The notes: generated by a model not told the origin, from the letters alone. Shown: positions 29,979 through 39,119, counted from the first letter of the stretch. The stretch is 43,902 nucleotides of DNA from Candidatus Omnitrophota bacterium (GCA_023247055.1 JAHFHF010000018.1:1-43902), one strand, 5' to 3'. Made by a program: numbers and translations.

Positions 29979-31175
29979 ATGGACCTTAAAACCACATCCA
30001 AAGGCCTTCATTGGGAACCGGCTGAGCGCGTCAAGAAACTGCCACCCTATTTGTTTGCTGAGATCGACCGCCAGAAGCGCGAGTTGATCAAACAAGGCAA
30101 GAAAGTCATTGATCTGGGCGTTGGTGATCCGGACATTCCTACGCCCGGTTTTATTATTGACGCCCTAGCACAAGCTGCGCGCGATCCATCCAATCACCGT
30201 TACGCTCTTGATGCCGGCATGCCGCTGTTCCGCGAATCCATTGCGAACTGGTTTCAGCGTCGTTTTTCCGTCAAACTCGACCCGGCCAAAGAAATCCTGC
30301 CGCTGATCGGCTCCAAAGAAGGCATTGCCCATTTGCCTCTGGCCGTCGTCAATCCCGGGGATGTCGTGCTCGTGCCTGATCCCGGTTATCCAGTCTATAA
30401 ATCTTCAACCTGGTTTGCGGGCGGGGAAGTCGTCTTGATGCCGCTGTTGGATCAAAATGATTTTTTGCCGGACCTGGATGCGATTCCCCAGGATAAACTG
30501 GCCAAAGCCAAGCTGATGTTTCTGAATTATCCCAACAACCCCACCTCTGCCGTGGCCGGCCTTGATTTTTTCAAAAAAGCCGTGGAGTTTGCGCGCCGTC
30601 ATAAAATTTTGATTGCCCACGACGCGGCCTACAGCGAATTTGCCTATGACGGCCAGAAGGCCCCCAGCATTTTTGAAGTCGAAGGCGCCCAGGAAGTGGC
30701 GGTTGAATTTCACTCGCTGTCTAAAACGTTTAACATGACCGGCTGGCGCGTGGGTTTTGCGGCCGGTAATCCCGAAGTTATTGCGCTGCTTGGTAAAATC
30801 AAATCCAACATCGATTCGGGAATTTTTCAGGCCATTCAGCTTGCCGGCAAAAAAGCACTTGATGACGGCCACGCCGCCTGGCAGGACAACCTGCTGACCT
30901 ATCAAAAACGCCGCGATTTGCTCGTCGACGGTTTCAACCGTATGGGCTGGACGATTAAAAAACCCAAGTCCACGTTCTATTGCTGGATTCCGGTGCCCCC
31001 AGGGTATACTTCGGCCGAACTGGTCATGCATTTTCTTAATGCCATGAATATCGTGGTTACACCCGGAAACGGCTTCGGCCCCAACGGCGAAGGCTATTTT
31101 CGCATTTCATTGACTGTGCCTGAAACGCACATCGCAGAAGCCTTGTTGCGCATTGGCGCCAGCCCTAAACGCTGA
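29979..31175 (+). CDS. dapL: LL-diaminopimelate aminotransferase
   Basis: 398 residues, fold-type I PLP aminotransferase. It converts tetrahydrodipicolinate to LL-diaminopimelate in one step, feeding lysine and peptidoglycan synthesis without the succinylase or acetylase branches. Evidence: PAERVKKLPPYLFAEID near the N-terminus, LGVGDPDIPTP, NYPNNPTSA, AHDAAYSEFAYDG and the PLP lysine in HSLSKTFNMTGWRVGFA. An upstream in-frame stop at 29964 fixes the start at 29979. folK follows within 20 bp, so the genes probably share a transcript. Confidence 0.9.
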   Translation: MDLKTTSKGLHWEPAERVKKLPPYLFAEIDRQKRELIKQGKKVIDLGVGDPDIPTPGFIIDALAQAARDPSNHRYALDAGMPLFRESIANWFQRRFSVKLDPAKEILPLIGSKEGIAHLPLAVVNPGDVVLVPDPGYPVYKSSTWFAGGEVVLMPLLDQNDFLPDLDAIPQDKLAKAKLMFLNYPNNPTSAVAGLDFFKKAVEFARRHKILIAHDAAYSEFAYDGQKAPSIFEVEGAQEVAVEFHSLSKTFNMTGWRVGFAAGNPEVIALLGKIKSNIDSGIFQAIQLAGKKALDDGHAAWQDNLLTYQKRRDLLVDGFNRMGWTIKKPKSTFYCWIPVPPGYTSAELVMHFLNAMNIVVTPGNGFGPNGEGYFRISLTVPETHIAEALLRIGASPKR

Positions 31176-31194
31176 TTCCGGGAGAAACCTCCCA

Positions 31195-31668
31195 ATGCCC
31201 CGCATTTTTATTGCCGCCGGGTCCAACCTAGGCGACCGCCGTCATCACCTTGAAACCGCTTTTCAAAATTTATGCCGCGAACCGGCCTTGAAATCCGCGG
31301 GCTGTTCACCGGTCTATGAGACCAAGCCCGCAGGCGGACCGCCGCAGGGGAATTTTCTCAACACCGTTTGGCTGTTTGAAACGGTTTGGCCGCCGGAAAA
31401 AATCCTTGCGGTTTTGCAGGAAATCGAGCGAAAACTGGGCCGTGTACGCGGCGAAAAAAACGGGCCCCGTGAAATCGACCTGGATTTGATTGCTTACGAC
31501 GAACTTTGCGTGGAGCGTCCCGGCCTGCATGTTCCGCATGAGCGCATGCACACACGCTGGTTTGTGCTGAAACCTTTGTGCGATCTTGCGCCCCAATGGA
31601 AGCATCCGGAACTGAACAAAACTGCGGCCGAACTGTTGGCCGCGCTTGAGAAGGATCAAACGGCATGA
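31195..31668 (+). CDS. folK: HPPK, folate biosynthesis pyrophosphokinase
   Basis: 157 residues. Transfers pyrophosphate from ATP to 6-hydroxymethyl-7,8-dihydropterin. PRIFIAAGSNLGDRRHHLE opens the fold, GNFLNTVWLFET follows, and GPREIDLDLIAYD is the family signature. The start at 31195 has GGGAG 10 bp ahead and matches the family N-terminus; a frame from 31153 would overlap dapL. The stop overlaps panC by 4 bp. Confidence 0.92.
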   Translation: MPRIFIAAGSNLGDRRHHLETAFQNLCREPALKSAGCSPVYETKPAGGPPQGNFLNTVWLFETVWPPEKILAVLQEIERKLGRVRGEKNGPREIDLDLIAYDELCVERPGLHVPHERMHTRWFVLKPLCDLAPQWKHPELNKTAAELLAALEKDQTA

Positions 31669-32522
31669 GAATCATTACAAACCCGCAGGTTTTTCAAAAA
31701 ACCATGGAGGCTCTTCGCGAAAAAGGAAAGCAGATTGGTTTTGTTCCGACCATGGGCGCGCTGCATCACGGCCATCTCGAATTGATGCGGCGCTCGAAGC
31801 AGGAAAATGACGTTACCGCAGTCAGTATTTTTGTGAATCCCACCCAGTTTGGGCCCAAGGAAGATTTCAGGCGTTATCCGCGGCCCGCGGCCCGGGATCA
31901 AAAACTCTTAATTCAGGCGGAGGTTGATTTTTTGCTGATGCCTTCCGTGGCCGCTATGTACCCGGCGGGCACTGCGCTTTTTGTAGATCTTAATTCTGAA
32001 CAGGATGGCTTGACCCAGCGCTACTGCGGTCAAACACGGCCTGGGCATTTCCGCGGCGTGTTGACGGTCTGTGCCAAACTTTTCAATATCGCGCGGCCGC
32101 ACCGCGTTTATATGGGCGCCAAAGATTACCAGCAGACCGTGGTGATCGACCGTCTGATCCGCGAACTGCATTTAGGAATCAAAATGGTGCGCGTGCCAAC
32201 CGTACGTGAATCGGACGGACTGGCGCTTAGTTCGAGGAATATTTATTTAAGCCCGGCTGATCGCCGGCGGGCACGGGCCCTTTCACAGACCTTGCAAGAA
32301 TTACAGGGAGAACTCCAGCGTGGAAAGCGGAATCTCAAAGCACTTTTACAGGATGCACGTAGAAAATTGGCGCATTCGGTGGATAAGCTCGACTATCTCG
32401 AAGCGGCGGATCCGGTGACGCTCGAGCCGCTTGCAAAACCACAGAAACATATGGTGCTTCTGACGGCCTGCACGGTAGGCAAGACAAGACTTATCGACAA
32501 TGTTATAATTAATCTTCCTTGA
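31665..32522 (+). CDS. panC: Pantothenate synthetase (pantoate-beta-alanine ligase)
   Basis: 285 residues. Joins pantoate and beta-alanine using ATP. PTMGALHHGHLELMRRSK carries the HIGH-type nucleotide site, followed by VSIFVNPTQFGPKEDF, PGHFRGVLTVCAKLFNI, GAKDYQQTVVIDRL and a KMS-like LALSSRNIYL. Coupled to folK by a 4-bp overlap. panD lies 240 bp downstream after two repeats, giving both enzymes of the beta-alanine branch in one locus. Confidence 0.95.
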   Translation: MRIITNPQVFQKTMEALREKGKQIGFVPTMGALHHGHLELMRRSKQENDVTAVSIFVNPTQFGPKEDFRRYPRPAARDQKLLIQAEVDFLLMPSVAAMYPAGTALFVDLNSEQDGLTQRYCGQTRPGHFRGVLTVCAKLFNIARPHRVYMGAKDYQQTVVIDRLIRELHLGIKMVRVPTVRESDGLALSSRNIYLSPADRRRARALSQTLQELQGELQRGKRNLKALLQDARRKLAHSVDKLDYLEAADPVTLEPLAKPQKHMVLLTACTVGKTRLIDNVIINLP

Positions 32523-32527
32523 TCTTT

Positions 32528-32591
32528 CTCGTCATGCCCAAACGCCCGGGATTGCTTCGGCCTCAAAAAGGACGCTGCCTCGCAATGACAA
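32528..32591. repeat. TCATTGCGAGG element, partial copy
   Basis: CTCGTCATGCCC at the left, GGATTGCTTCGGCC in the middle, GCCTCGCAATGACAAAG at the right: a shortened member with an intact right end. Confidence 0.55.
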
Positions 32592-32647
32592 AGGACGAAA
32601 TTTTTTTTGCGCGACAACCCTGGTCCGCTGTTTTGTAATGACGATGA

Positions 32648-32743
32648 TTTTTGTCATTGCGAAGCCGGGAGGCACTAAGGCTGAAGCAATCTCAGGGAGA
32701 TTGCTTTCACTTCACTTGAATGTTGTTACGCAATGACAAAAAG
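32648..32743. repeat. TCATTGCGAGG element, complete copy
   Basis: TTTTTGTCATTGCGAAGC to TTACGCAATGACAAAAAG, with GAAGCAATC/GATTGCTTTC inside. It ends 18 bp before panD. Confidence 0.65.
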
Positions 32744-32761
32744 TAAATAAGGGTCTCATTT

Positions 32762-33112
32762 ATGCTCCGACAAATGCTTCACGGAAAAATTCATCGCGCG
32801 CGCGTCACGGATGCCTGTGTCGACTATCCCGGCAGTATTACCATTGATCCCAAACTGATGGAAGCCGCCGATATTCTTGCAGGTGAGAAAGTCTTAATCG
32901 CGAATTTGACCAATGGCGCCCGCGTGGAAACCTATGCTCTGGTGGGCAAGCCGGGCAGCGGCGATATTTGTTTGAACGGCGGAGCCGCGCGCTACGGAAA
33001 AAAAGGCGACATCGTCATCATTATGACGTTTACGGTTTTGAACGAGCAGGAATTAAAGACCCACCAGCCTAAAACGATTGTCCTCAACGAGCGCAATGAG
33101 ATTATTGGCTAA
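32762..33112 (+). CDS. panD: Aspartate 1-decarboxylase proenzyme
   Basis: 116 residues. Makes beta-alanine from aspartate; it self-cleaves between G24 and S25 (DYPGSITID) to create the pyruvoyl cofactor. MLRQMLHGKIHRARVTDACV at the front, LNGGAARYGKKGDIVIIMTF near the end, and the conserved Y22, G24 and S25 are all present. AAGGG lies 8 bp before the ATG. Confidence 0.95.
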   Translation: MLRQMLHGKIHRARVTDACVDYPGSITIDPKLMEAADILAGEKVLIANLTNGARVETYALVGKPGSGDICLNGGAARYGKKGDIVIIMTFTVLNEQELKTHQPKTIVLNERNEIIG

Positions 33113-33119
33113 AATAAAA

Positions 33120-33325
33120 AAGGTGGAAGGTTGAGGGTCGAAGGTGGAAGGTATAGTCAAAAAACAATCAGTAGAGTCAGTTAGAATTCTGCCCCGTTTG
33201 CTTTGACCTTCTATGCGCATTCGCATTAACAAATCAACGGGCTTACAGCTTATTTTTTTTGGCCTGTTTTTTTTTAGCTTTTTGTCGGCTTTGCTTCCAC
33301 CTTCCACCTTCCACCTTCTACCTTG
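33120..33325. repeat. AGGTGGAAGG inverted-repeat element
   Basis: Left arm 33120-33155 repeats AGGTGGAAGG; right arm 33295-33325 repeats CTTCCACCTT. The core between is about 140 bp with no convincing gene. Same architecture as the AGTCTTGAG and GGTGACCGG elements but with a different word. The right arm runs to within 10 bp of the next start codon. Confidence 0.6.
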
Positions 33326-33331
33326 CTTACG

Positions 33332-34144
33332 ATGAAACCCCTTCAAGTCGGTCTTATCGGCTGCGGCACCATTGGCCGCGCTCTTGCAGAATTTCTCCTC
33401 CGCGAATTTCCCCGGCAGGCCCGGCTGGCCTATGTTTGCGAGCATCGTGCTGAAAAAGTTCAGGCTTTGAGCCGCAAATTTAAAATCAAGCCGCGACTGA
33501 CCCACCTGCATGAACTCATCCGACGCTCGGACTTTGTGATTGAAGCGGCCTCGGCACGAGTGGCCGGTGAAGCGGCTGCTTTGACCCTGCGGCGGCATAA
33601 ACAGATTCTTGTGATGAGCGCGGGAGGCTTGATTGGAAACCGGGCGTGGATGAAGGCTTTGGCCCGGACTCAGGGCCGTTTGTGGGTGCCTTCGGGCGCC
33701 GTCGCCGGTTTGGACGGTCTTCTTGCGGCCCGCGAATCCGGCTTAAAACGGGTACGGCTGATTACGCGCAAGCCGCCTCAGGCGCTTGAAAGCGCCGGCT
33801 ATTTCCTCAAGCACCGCTTTCCCAAGCTGCGCGGAAATCAGGAAGTCCGTGTTTATGCAGGACCGGCCCTCCGTGCGGTGGCGGATTTTCCCCAAAACGT
33901 GAATGTCGCTGCCGTGCTCAGCCTTGCGGGCCTTGGGCCGCGCAAAACGCGGGTCGAAATCTGGACCTCAAAGCGTTACAAAGAAAACACGCATGAAATT
34001 TTGATTGAATCCAAGAGCGGAGAAATCCGTATCCTGCTGAAAAACGTTCCCTCGACCATGAACCCTAAAACCAGCGCGCTCGCTTTTTACTCGGCCATGG
34101 CGCTGATGCGCCGCATTTTCTCCAATTTTCAGATAGGCACATGA
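33332..34144 (+). CDS. L-aspartate dehydrogenase-like oxidoreductase
   Basis: 270 residues. An N-terminal Rossmann fold (VGLIGCGTIGRALAEFLL) binds NAD(P). VPSGAVAGLDGLLAA and FPQNVNVAAVLSLAGLG are the substrate-domain signatures of the aspartate dehydrogenase family, and ENTHEILIES holds the likely catalytic histidine. These enzymes make iminoaspartate for NAD synthesis or run in reverse to make aspartate. The position next to panD, which consumes aspartate, fits aspartate metabolism. The stop overlaps uvrA by 4 bp. Confidence 0.8.
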   Translation: MKPLQVGLIGCGTIGRALAEFLLREFPRQARLAYVCEHRAEKVQALSRKFKIKPRLTHLHELIRRSDFVIEAASARVAGEAAALTLRRHKQILVMSAGGLIGNRAWMKALARTQGRLWVPSGAVAGLDGLLAARESGLKRVRLITRKPPQALESAGYFLKHRFPKLRGNQEVRVYAGPALRAVADFPQNVNVAAVLSLAGLGPRKTRVEIWTSKRYKENTHEILIESKSGEIRILLKNVPSTMNPKTSALAFYSAMALMRRIFSNFQIGT

Positions 34145-36930
34145 GCGAAAGCAAGCTGATTCAGATACGCGGGGCGCGCGAAAATAACCTCAAAAATATC
34201 AATCTGGATATTCCGCGCAACCAGATTGTGGTCATTACCGGCCTTTCAGGTTCGGGCAAATCGTCCCTGGCGTTTGATACGATTTATGCTGAGGGTCAGC
34301 GGCGTTACCTTGAAAGCTTGTCTTCTTATGCCCGCCAGTTTTTGGAAAAACTAAAAAAACCGGACATTGATTATATTTCCGGGCTTTCACCCAGCATTGC
34401 CATTGAACAGCGGCAGATTTCACACAATCCACGCTCGACGGTGGCGACCGTCACGGAAATTTACGATTACCTGCGTCTGCTCTACGCCAAGGCCGGGGAT
34501 GTCTTCTGCCATCAGTGCGGCAAAGCCCTGGCCAGCAAGACCCTTGCTGAAATTGCCGAGGAAATTCAAACGGATTTTGCCGGCAAAGAAGTGCAGATTT
34601 TTGCGCCGCTCGTGCGCGGCCGCAAGGGTGAATTTCAAAAAATATTTGCCGACGTGCTCAAAAAAGGCTTTTCTAGGGCACGCATTGACGGCAAAATGAT
34701 CGTGCTCAAGCCGAGTCTTAAACTCAGAAAAACGCAGCGGCATGACATCGAAATTTTAGTGGACCATCTGAAGGTCACCGCCTCCAATGCCGCTCTCTTA
34801 GAAGAGTCCCTGCAGCGCGCGCGCGACCTGGCTGAAGGTACCGTCCTGGTGGAAAAGCGTTTTTATTCGACCCTGCGCAGCTGTCCGGATTGCTCGGTCA
34901 GCGTGCCTGAACTTGTGCCGAACATGTTTTCATTCAACAGTCCTTACGGCGCCTGCCCGCGCTGCCGCGGCCTGGGAAAACTTTCGCAGATTGAAAAAGG
35001 CGGCCTGCTCAAAGACCCTAAAAAACCCCTGCTGGGCGGCGCGCTCAATGAGGAAATTTTCTTTTCGTTCAATAAGTACTTCATCGAAGAACTGTTGCAT
35101 GACCTGACCAAAAAATTTAATTTTGAATGGAACCTGTCTTACGGCGAATGGCCGGAAGAAGCCCATGAAGCGTTTCTCTGGGGCACTCAGGATATTTCAG
35201 GCCTGATCGAAGAACTCGAACGGCTTTTCCATGAAACGTCTTCTGAAGAAGTGCGGCGCAAAGTCCGGCGATTTTTGCGCGAGGATATTTGCGGCGAGTG
35301 CAAAGGCAAGCGTCTTAACAAGGTTTCGCTGGGCATCAAGGTCCGCGGCAAAAATATTGCCGAAGTGACAGCTCTTGCCATTGAAGAAGCCCGTCCTTTT
35401 TTTGAGGGCCTGCGCTTTGCGCAAAAAATGGGGCCCATTACGGAGCCTGTGCTGAAAGAAATCCGCGAACGCCTGCATTTTTTGACCGACGTCGGTCTGG
35501 GCTATTTGACGCTCGACCGTACGGTAGCGACGCTCGCGGGCGGAGAATTGCAGCGCATCCGGCTCGCCGCGCAGATCAGCGTGGGTTTGACCGGCGTTTT
35601 GTACGTGCTGGATGAACCCAGCATCGGCCTGCATCCGCGTGACAATGACCGCCTGCTGGCAACGCTCGAAAAACTGCGCGATATGAAAAACACGGTGCTT
35701 GTGGTGGAGCATGACGATGAGACCATGCGCCGTGCGGATTACTTGATCGATATCGGCCCGGGCGCGGGCCTGCACGGCGGGGAGATTGTGGCCGCGGGCC
35801 CGCTTAAAGACCTGCCGAAGTTTTCTAAAAATTCACTGACCGCCCGTTACCTGTTGGGCGAACTCAAAGTGCATGTGCCGCATGAGGTCAAAGACTATCG
35901 CAAGGCCAAAAATCTAGTTTTAAAAGGCGGCCGTGAGCACAATCTTAAAAACGTCCACGTGAAATTTCCGCTGGGACTTTTTATCTGCGTCACAGGCGTT
36001 TCAGGTTCGGGCAAAAGCACGCTGGTGCATGACATTCTCTACCGTGCGTTACATAACCGCATCTGGAAGACCGATTATGCGGTGGGCAAGCATAAATCGC
36101 TGGAGCATGCGGACCTGATTGACAAAATTCTCGAGATCGACCAGTCGCCGATCGGACGCACGCCGCGTTCCAACCCGGCGACCTATACGGACCTGTTTGG
36201 GTTGATCCGCAAATTGTTCAGCGATTTGGCCGAGTCGCGTGCGCGGCGTTACAGCGCCTCGCGGTTTAGCTTTAATCTTAAGGGCGGACGCTGTGAGAAG
36301 TGCCGCGGCGAAGGCTTTGAAAAACTCGAGATGAGTTTTATGCCGGACATGTATGTGCTCTGCGAAGACTGCCGCGGACGGCGCTACAATGAAACCACGC
36401 TGGAAGTCCGCTACAAGGGCAAGAACATTGCCGAGGTCCTGGACCTTTCGGTCGAGGACGCGATTGAGTTCTTTTCTAACTTTTCCATTTTGCGCGAAAA
36501 GCTGGAACTGCTCAAAACCATCGGGCTTGGCTATCTCAAACTGGGACAGCCTTCGACGACACTTTCAGGCGGCGAAGCCCAGCGCGTCAAGCTGGCTTCG
36601 GAACTGAGTAAAAAAGCCACAGGCAAGACGCTTTATATCCTGGATGAGCCGACCACCGGCCTGCACTTTGCGGATATTGAAAACCTGCTGCGGGCGCTTT
36701 TCCAGCTCCGCGATCAGGGCAATACGATTGTAGTCATTGAGCACAACCTGGACGTGGTCAAATCCGCGGATTATATTCTCGATATGGGGCCGGAAGGCGG
36801 CTCCGGCGGGGGGCAGCTGATTGCCAGCGGTACGCCTCAGGAAATCGCCCGGACGCCTGGCTCTTACACGGGCAAATACCTCACGAAGGTCCTTTCGACT
36901 CCCTCTCCCTCTGGGAGAGGGCCGGGGTGA
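34141..36930 (+). CDS. uvrA: Excinuclease ABC subunit A
   Basis: 929 residues, DNA-damage recognition ATPase of nucleotide excision repair. Two ABC modules: Walker [10 protein letters not shown] (residues 34-42) and GVSGSGKST, signatures [12 protein letters not shown] and [13 protein letters not shown], and both Walker B strands ([18 protein letters not shown]). Zinc modules CPRCRGLG and CEKCRGEG are intact, as is the UvrB-interaction region. The last dozen residues ([11 protein letters not shown]) are translated from a CCCTCTCCC repeat that also supplies the stop codon. Confidence 0.97.
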   Translation: MSESKLIQIRGARENNLKNINLDIPRNQIVVITGLSGSGKSSLAFDTIYAEGQRRYLESLSSYARQFLEKLKKPDIDYISGLSPSIAIEQRQISHNPRSTVATVTEIYDYLRLLYAKAGDVFCHQCGKALASKTLAEIAEEIQTDFAGKEVQIFAPLVRGRKGEFQKIFADVLKKGFSRARIDGKMIVLKPSLKLRKTQRHDIEILVDHLKVTASNAALLEESLQRARDLAEGTVLVEKRFYSTLRSCPDCSVSVPELVPNMFSFNSPYGACPRCRGLGKLSQIEKGGLLKDPKKPLLGGALNEEIFFSFNKYFIEELLHDLTKKFNFEWNLSYGEWPEEAHEAFLWGTQDISGLIEELERLFHETSSEEVRRKVRRFLREDICGECKGKRLNKVSLGIKVRGKNIAEVTALAIEEARPFFEGLRFAQKMGPITEPVLKEIRERLHFLTDVGLGYLTLDRTVATLAGGELQRIRLAAQISVGLTGVLYVLDEPSIGLHPRDNDRLLATLEKLRDMKNTVLVVEHDDETMRRADYLIDIGPGAGLHGGEIVAAGPLKDLPKFSKNSLTARYLLGELKVHVPHEVKDYRKAKNLVLKGGREHNLKNVHVKFPLGLFICVTGVSGSGKSTLVHDILYRALHNRIWKTDYAVGKHKSLEHADLIDKILEIDQSPIGRTPRSNPATYTDLFGLIRKLFSDLAESRARRYSASRFSFNLKGGRCEKCRGEGFEKLEMSFMPDMYVLCEDCRGRRYNETTLEVRYKGKNIAEVLDLSVEDAIEFFSNFSILREKLELLKTIGLGYLKLGQPSTTLSGGEAQRVKLASELSKKATGKTLYILDEPTTGLHFADIENLLRALFQLRDQGNTIVVIEHNLDVVKSADYILDMGPEGGSGGGQLIASGTPQEIARTPGSYTGKYLTKVLSTPSPSGRGPG

Positions 36931-36940
36931 GGGCTGACCG
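36897..36940. repeat. CCCTCTCCC-type repeat overlapping the uvrA stop
   Basis: CTCCCTCTCCCTCTGGGAGA with GGGCCGGGGTGAGGG. The TGA within GGGTGAGGG ends uvrA, so the insertion replaced the original 3' end of the gene. Confidence 0.65.
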
Positions 36941-36963
36941 CTTTGCTTTTTCCCTCATCCGAG

Positions 36964-36983
36964 CCTCTGTGCGGAGACAGAGG
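36964..36983. other. Hairpin downstream of uvrA
   Basis: CCTCTGT...ACAGAGG with loop GCGGAG, nearly identical to 19791-19810. It is followed by ACGCACACATAGCGTTAA, the flank seen beside the long palindromes. Confidence 0.45.
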
Positions 36984-37045
36984 CAGTTCATTATAAAAAA
37001 ACGCACACATAGCGTTAATTATTAAGAAAAATTAAGGTTTGCGGC

Positions 37046-37074
37046 TAGACAAGCTAAAGATGGTCTGCTATAGT
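37046..37074 (+). promoter_or_regulatory. Promoter for the winged-helix gene and cutA
   Basis: TAGACA, 17-bp spacer, TATAGT; five of six bases match consensus in each box. It predicts a leader of about 64 nt. Confidence 0.55.
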
Positions 37075-37144
37075 TCAGACAGCTTTTCGCTTTCATTTTC
37101 AAGCACTTTTAAGCTGTTTTGGCCTTCAAATTAAGGAGCCGCAC

Positions 37145-37348
37145 ATGATTACAGAAATCGGGATTACCGCCGGCGATATCTGGAACTACCTCGATAAAAA
37201 CGGCAGCGCGACCTTGACCACTCTTTCCAAATCCGTCGGAAAACCACGTGATCTTCTCCTCATGAGTCTGGGCTGGCTTGCCCGCGAAGGGCATGTGGCT
37301 TTAGGACGTCCGGAAGAAGATTACCTCTCGGCCTTAGCCAGCCGTTAA
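37145..37348 (+). CDS. Small winged-helix protein (DUF2582-like)
   Basis: 67 residues with AAGGAG 6 bp ahead. GITAGDIWNYLDKNGSATLT, then LSKSVGKPRDLLLMSLGWLA and REGHVALG form the helix-turn-helix-wing of the DUF2582 group, which is found as a standalone domain in many bacteria. DNA binding is plausible but unproven. cutA follows 14 bp later. Confidence 0.75.
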   Translation: MITEIGITAGDIWNYLDKNGSATLTTLSKSVGKPRDLLLMSLGWLAREGHVALGRPEEDYLSALASR

Positions 37349-37362
37349 AACGGCTGTTTCGC

Positions 37363-37680
37363 GTGTCTTTTTTCGTTGTCCTCACCACAGCAGCAAATCT
37401 CTCCGAAGCCCGGCGTATTGCCGCTCTCCTGCTTGACCGCAAATTTGCCGCCTGTATTTCAATTACGGGTCCACTCGAATCGCATTACGTCTGGAAAAAG
37501 AAAAGAGAAAAAAGCCGTGAATACCTGCTTGCGATCAAAACCCGCCGCAGTCTTTTCCGCAAAATGGAAAAGACCATCCAGGAAGTTCATTCGTACGATT
37601 GCCCTGAGATTATTGCGTTGCCGGTGAGCGCGGGGAGTAGGAAATATCTAGAGTGGTTGGGCAGTTGCGTAGGGCGTTAA
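37363..37680 (+). CDS. cutA: CutA1 family protein
   Basis: 105 residues from a GTG. The trimeric ferredoxin-like fold is shown by VVLTTAANLSEARRIAALLL, FAACISITGPLESHYVWKKK and EYLLAIKTRR, then VHSYDCPEIIALPV. Family members bind divalent metals and were first linked to copper tolerance; the physiological role is uncertain. Probably co-transcribed with the winged-helix gene. Confidence 0.9.
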   Translation: MSFFVVLTTAANLSEARRIAALLLDRKFAACISITGPLESHYVWKKKREKSREYLLAIKTRRSLFRKMEKTIQEVHSYDCPEIIALPVSAGSRKYLEWLGSCVGR

Positions 37681-37729
37681 GAGCGTCTAGCGTTTAGGAA
37701 AAACACTGTGTGTGGGTTTATGCTTCCTT

Positions 37730-37831
37730 CCCCCACCTTAATCCTCCCCCGAAAAGCACGGGGGAGGAAATAGTAAAAAGTCTTTTATTTCTCCCCCCTG
37801 TGCTTTTCGGGGGGAGATTAAGAGGGGGGAA
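37730..37831. repeat. Long palindromic element, copy C of three
   Basis: CTTAATCCTCCCCCGAAAAG and CTTTTCGGGGGGAGATTAAG arms match copy A almost base for base; the AT-rich centre differs. It separates convergent cutA and the XRE-cupin gene. Confidence 0.7.
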
Positions 37832-37853
37832 AGCTCGCACATGGCGATAAGCG

Positions 37854-38411
37854 CTAGATTTTGGGGGGAGAAACCGCGCAGAGAACGCGCGCAATTTTTG
37901 AACCTGCATTGGAAAGTTCGTGGGAAAGTGAAGCGTCAAAATAGAGCGTCTCACCTTGTTTGACTAAATAGTCGTCGCTGTCCAGGCGCACTTTAACGTC
38001 GCCATCAAGAACATAATAAAATTTTTCAACGCCGCGCTCTTGTTCTTCCGGCTGGGTCTTGGCATTAGCGGCCAATGTCAGCAAAAGGGGAACAATTTTT
38101 TTGCGCGTGCTTTCCTGCGTCAAGAGTTCCACCTGAACGCCTTTGGACTGATGCGCAGCCTTGCGCGGTTTGTCCTGAGTCAGGTGTGCAACGTCACGGC
38201 GGCGATGGTCCACCGCATCGTATAAATCCGCGAGTCCTGTCCCCAGCGCTTCTGCAATTTTCTGATGACTTTCGACGGTGCCGATCATGGTGCCAGTTTC
38301 AATACGCGACAGTGTGGCTTGGGCAACGCCCGTTTTTTGGGAAAGTTCAATCAGCGTCACGTTTTTTTGTTTGCGCAGTTCACGGATGCGCGGTCCAAGA
38401 TTTTCAAGCAT
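37854..38411 (-). CDS. XRE-cupin transcriptional regulator
   Basis: 185 residues. An N-terminal HTH_3 domain (IRELRKQKNVTLIELSQKTG then VAQATLSRIETG) is joined by a basic linker to a C-terminal cupin (EKFYYVLDGDVKVRLD...LVKQGETLYFDASLSHELSN). The family senses small metabolites through the cupin. The predicted promoter's -10 box ends 6 bp from the ATG, so the mRNA is probably leaderless. Target unknown; the divergent neighbour at 38567 is a candidate because the promoters share an AT-rich gap. Confidence 0.88.
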   Translation of the reverse strand: MLENLGPRIRELRKQKNVTLIELSQKTGVAQATLSRIETGTMIGTVESHQKIAEALGTGLADLYDAVDHRRRDVAHLTQDKPRKAAHQSKGVQVELLTQESTRKKIVPLLLTLAANAKTQPEEQERGVEKFYYVLDGDVKVRLDSDDYLVKQGETLYFDASLSHELSNAGSKIARVLCAVSPPKI

Positions 38412-38417
38412 GTGTAC

Positions 38418-38446
38418 ATTAAACGCGGAACGTGATGATTTGTCAA
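38418..38446 (-). promoter_or_regulatory. Promoter of the XRE-cupin gene, leaderless layout
   Basis: On the minus strand: TTGACA (38446-38441), 17-bp spacer, TTTAAT (38423-38418), then 6 bp to the ATG at 38411. Confidence 0.65.
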
Positions 38447-38506
38447 GGGTGCTATGCCGAAGTTAAATAATTAATAAATAGTTATTAATTTTAAATAAAT
38501 TAAATA

Positions 38507-38534
38507 TTGACAATAAATAAAAACAGAGTAGATT
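38507..38534 (+). promoter_or_regulatory. Promoter of the helix-hairpin-helix gene
   Basis: TTGACA, 16-bp spacer, TAGATT, in a strongly AT-rich region containing ATTAATAAATAGTTATTAAT, an imperfect palindrome (38470-38489) that could be an operator for the adjacent regulator. Confidence 0.5.
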
Positions 38535-38566
38535 AAGGTCAATTCTGACGAAAGGAGGCTCAACTT

Positions 38567-38875
38567 ATGAAAAAACTTTGGACCCGCAGTTTGCTGATTC
38601 TGACAGCTGCAGCTTGGTTTTTCGGCCCTTCGCCGGTATCCGACACTTCGCGGCTTTATGCTGCTGAAAAAGCGGTGCCGCAAGCGCCTGTGAATGTCAA
38701 TACGGCTAGCACTGCCGAACTCCAGGCTATACCGGGCATAGGCCCTGCCCTTGCGCAGCGAATCATCGATTACCGGTCGCAGTTCGGGAATTTTGAACGG
38801 ATCGATGATCTGCTCAATGTTTCCGGCATTGGCCCGGTCAAGTTCGACACAATGAAAACCCAAATCACAACCTGA
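38567..38875 (+). CDS. Exported helix-hairpin-helix protein (ComEA-like)
   Basis: 102 residues with AAAGGAGG 8 bp ahead. A signal peptide (SLLILTAAAWFFGPSPVSD, cut probably near LYAAEKA) precedes one HhH pair: VNVNTASTAELQAIPGIGPA, then QRIIDYRSQFGNFERIDDLL and NVSGIGP. ComEA-type proteins bind incoming DNA in the periplasm during transformation, which would match the comF-like gene at 5312. The protein lacks the N-terminal domain of Gram-positive ComEA. A terminator follows at once. Confidence 0.88.
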   Translation: MKKLWTRSLLILTAAAWFFGPSPVSDTSRLYAAEKAVPQAPVNVNTASTAELQAIPGIGPALAQRIIDYRSQFGNFERIDDLLNVSGIGPVKFDTMKTQITT

Positions 38876-38907
38876 TTAACGCAACCACGGGAACCGTTGC
38901 GGAGCAG

Positions 38908-38944
38908 AAAACCCCGCCTTTCGCAAGAAAGTCGGGGTTTTTTT
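38908..38944 (+). terminator. Terminator of the helix-hairpin-helix gene
   Basis: AAAACCCCG-C-CTTTC, GCAA tetraloop, GAAAG-T-CGGGGTTTT then more T. Strong intrinsic terminator 33 bp after the stop. Confidence 0.95.
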
Positions 38945-39119
38945 CATTTTTTATCATTTTATTCCGGTCCCTAACGAACTGAGATAAAAGTAGGATTTTT
39001 CAGTAAATTCGATCAATGAATAGCAATTGTCTAAATTAAGTATAAAAGCTTTTATTTATAACTTATCTCCCTTGCAGATCAAGGGGTTACGGTGTACTCT
39101 TCCTTAAACTTTTTTAACT

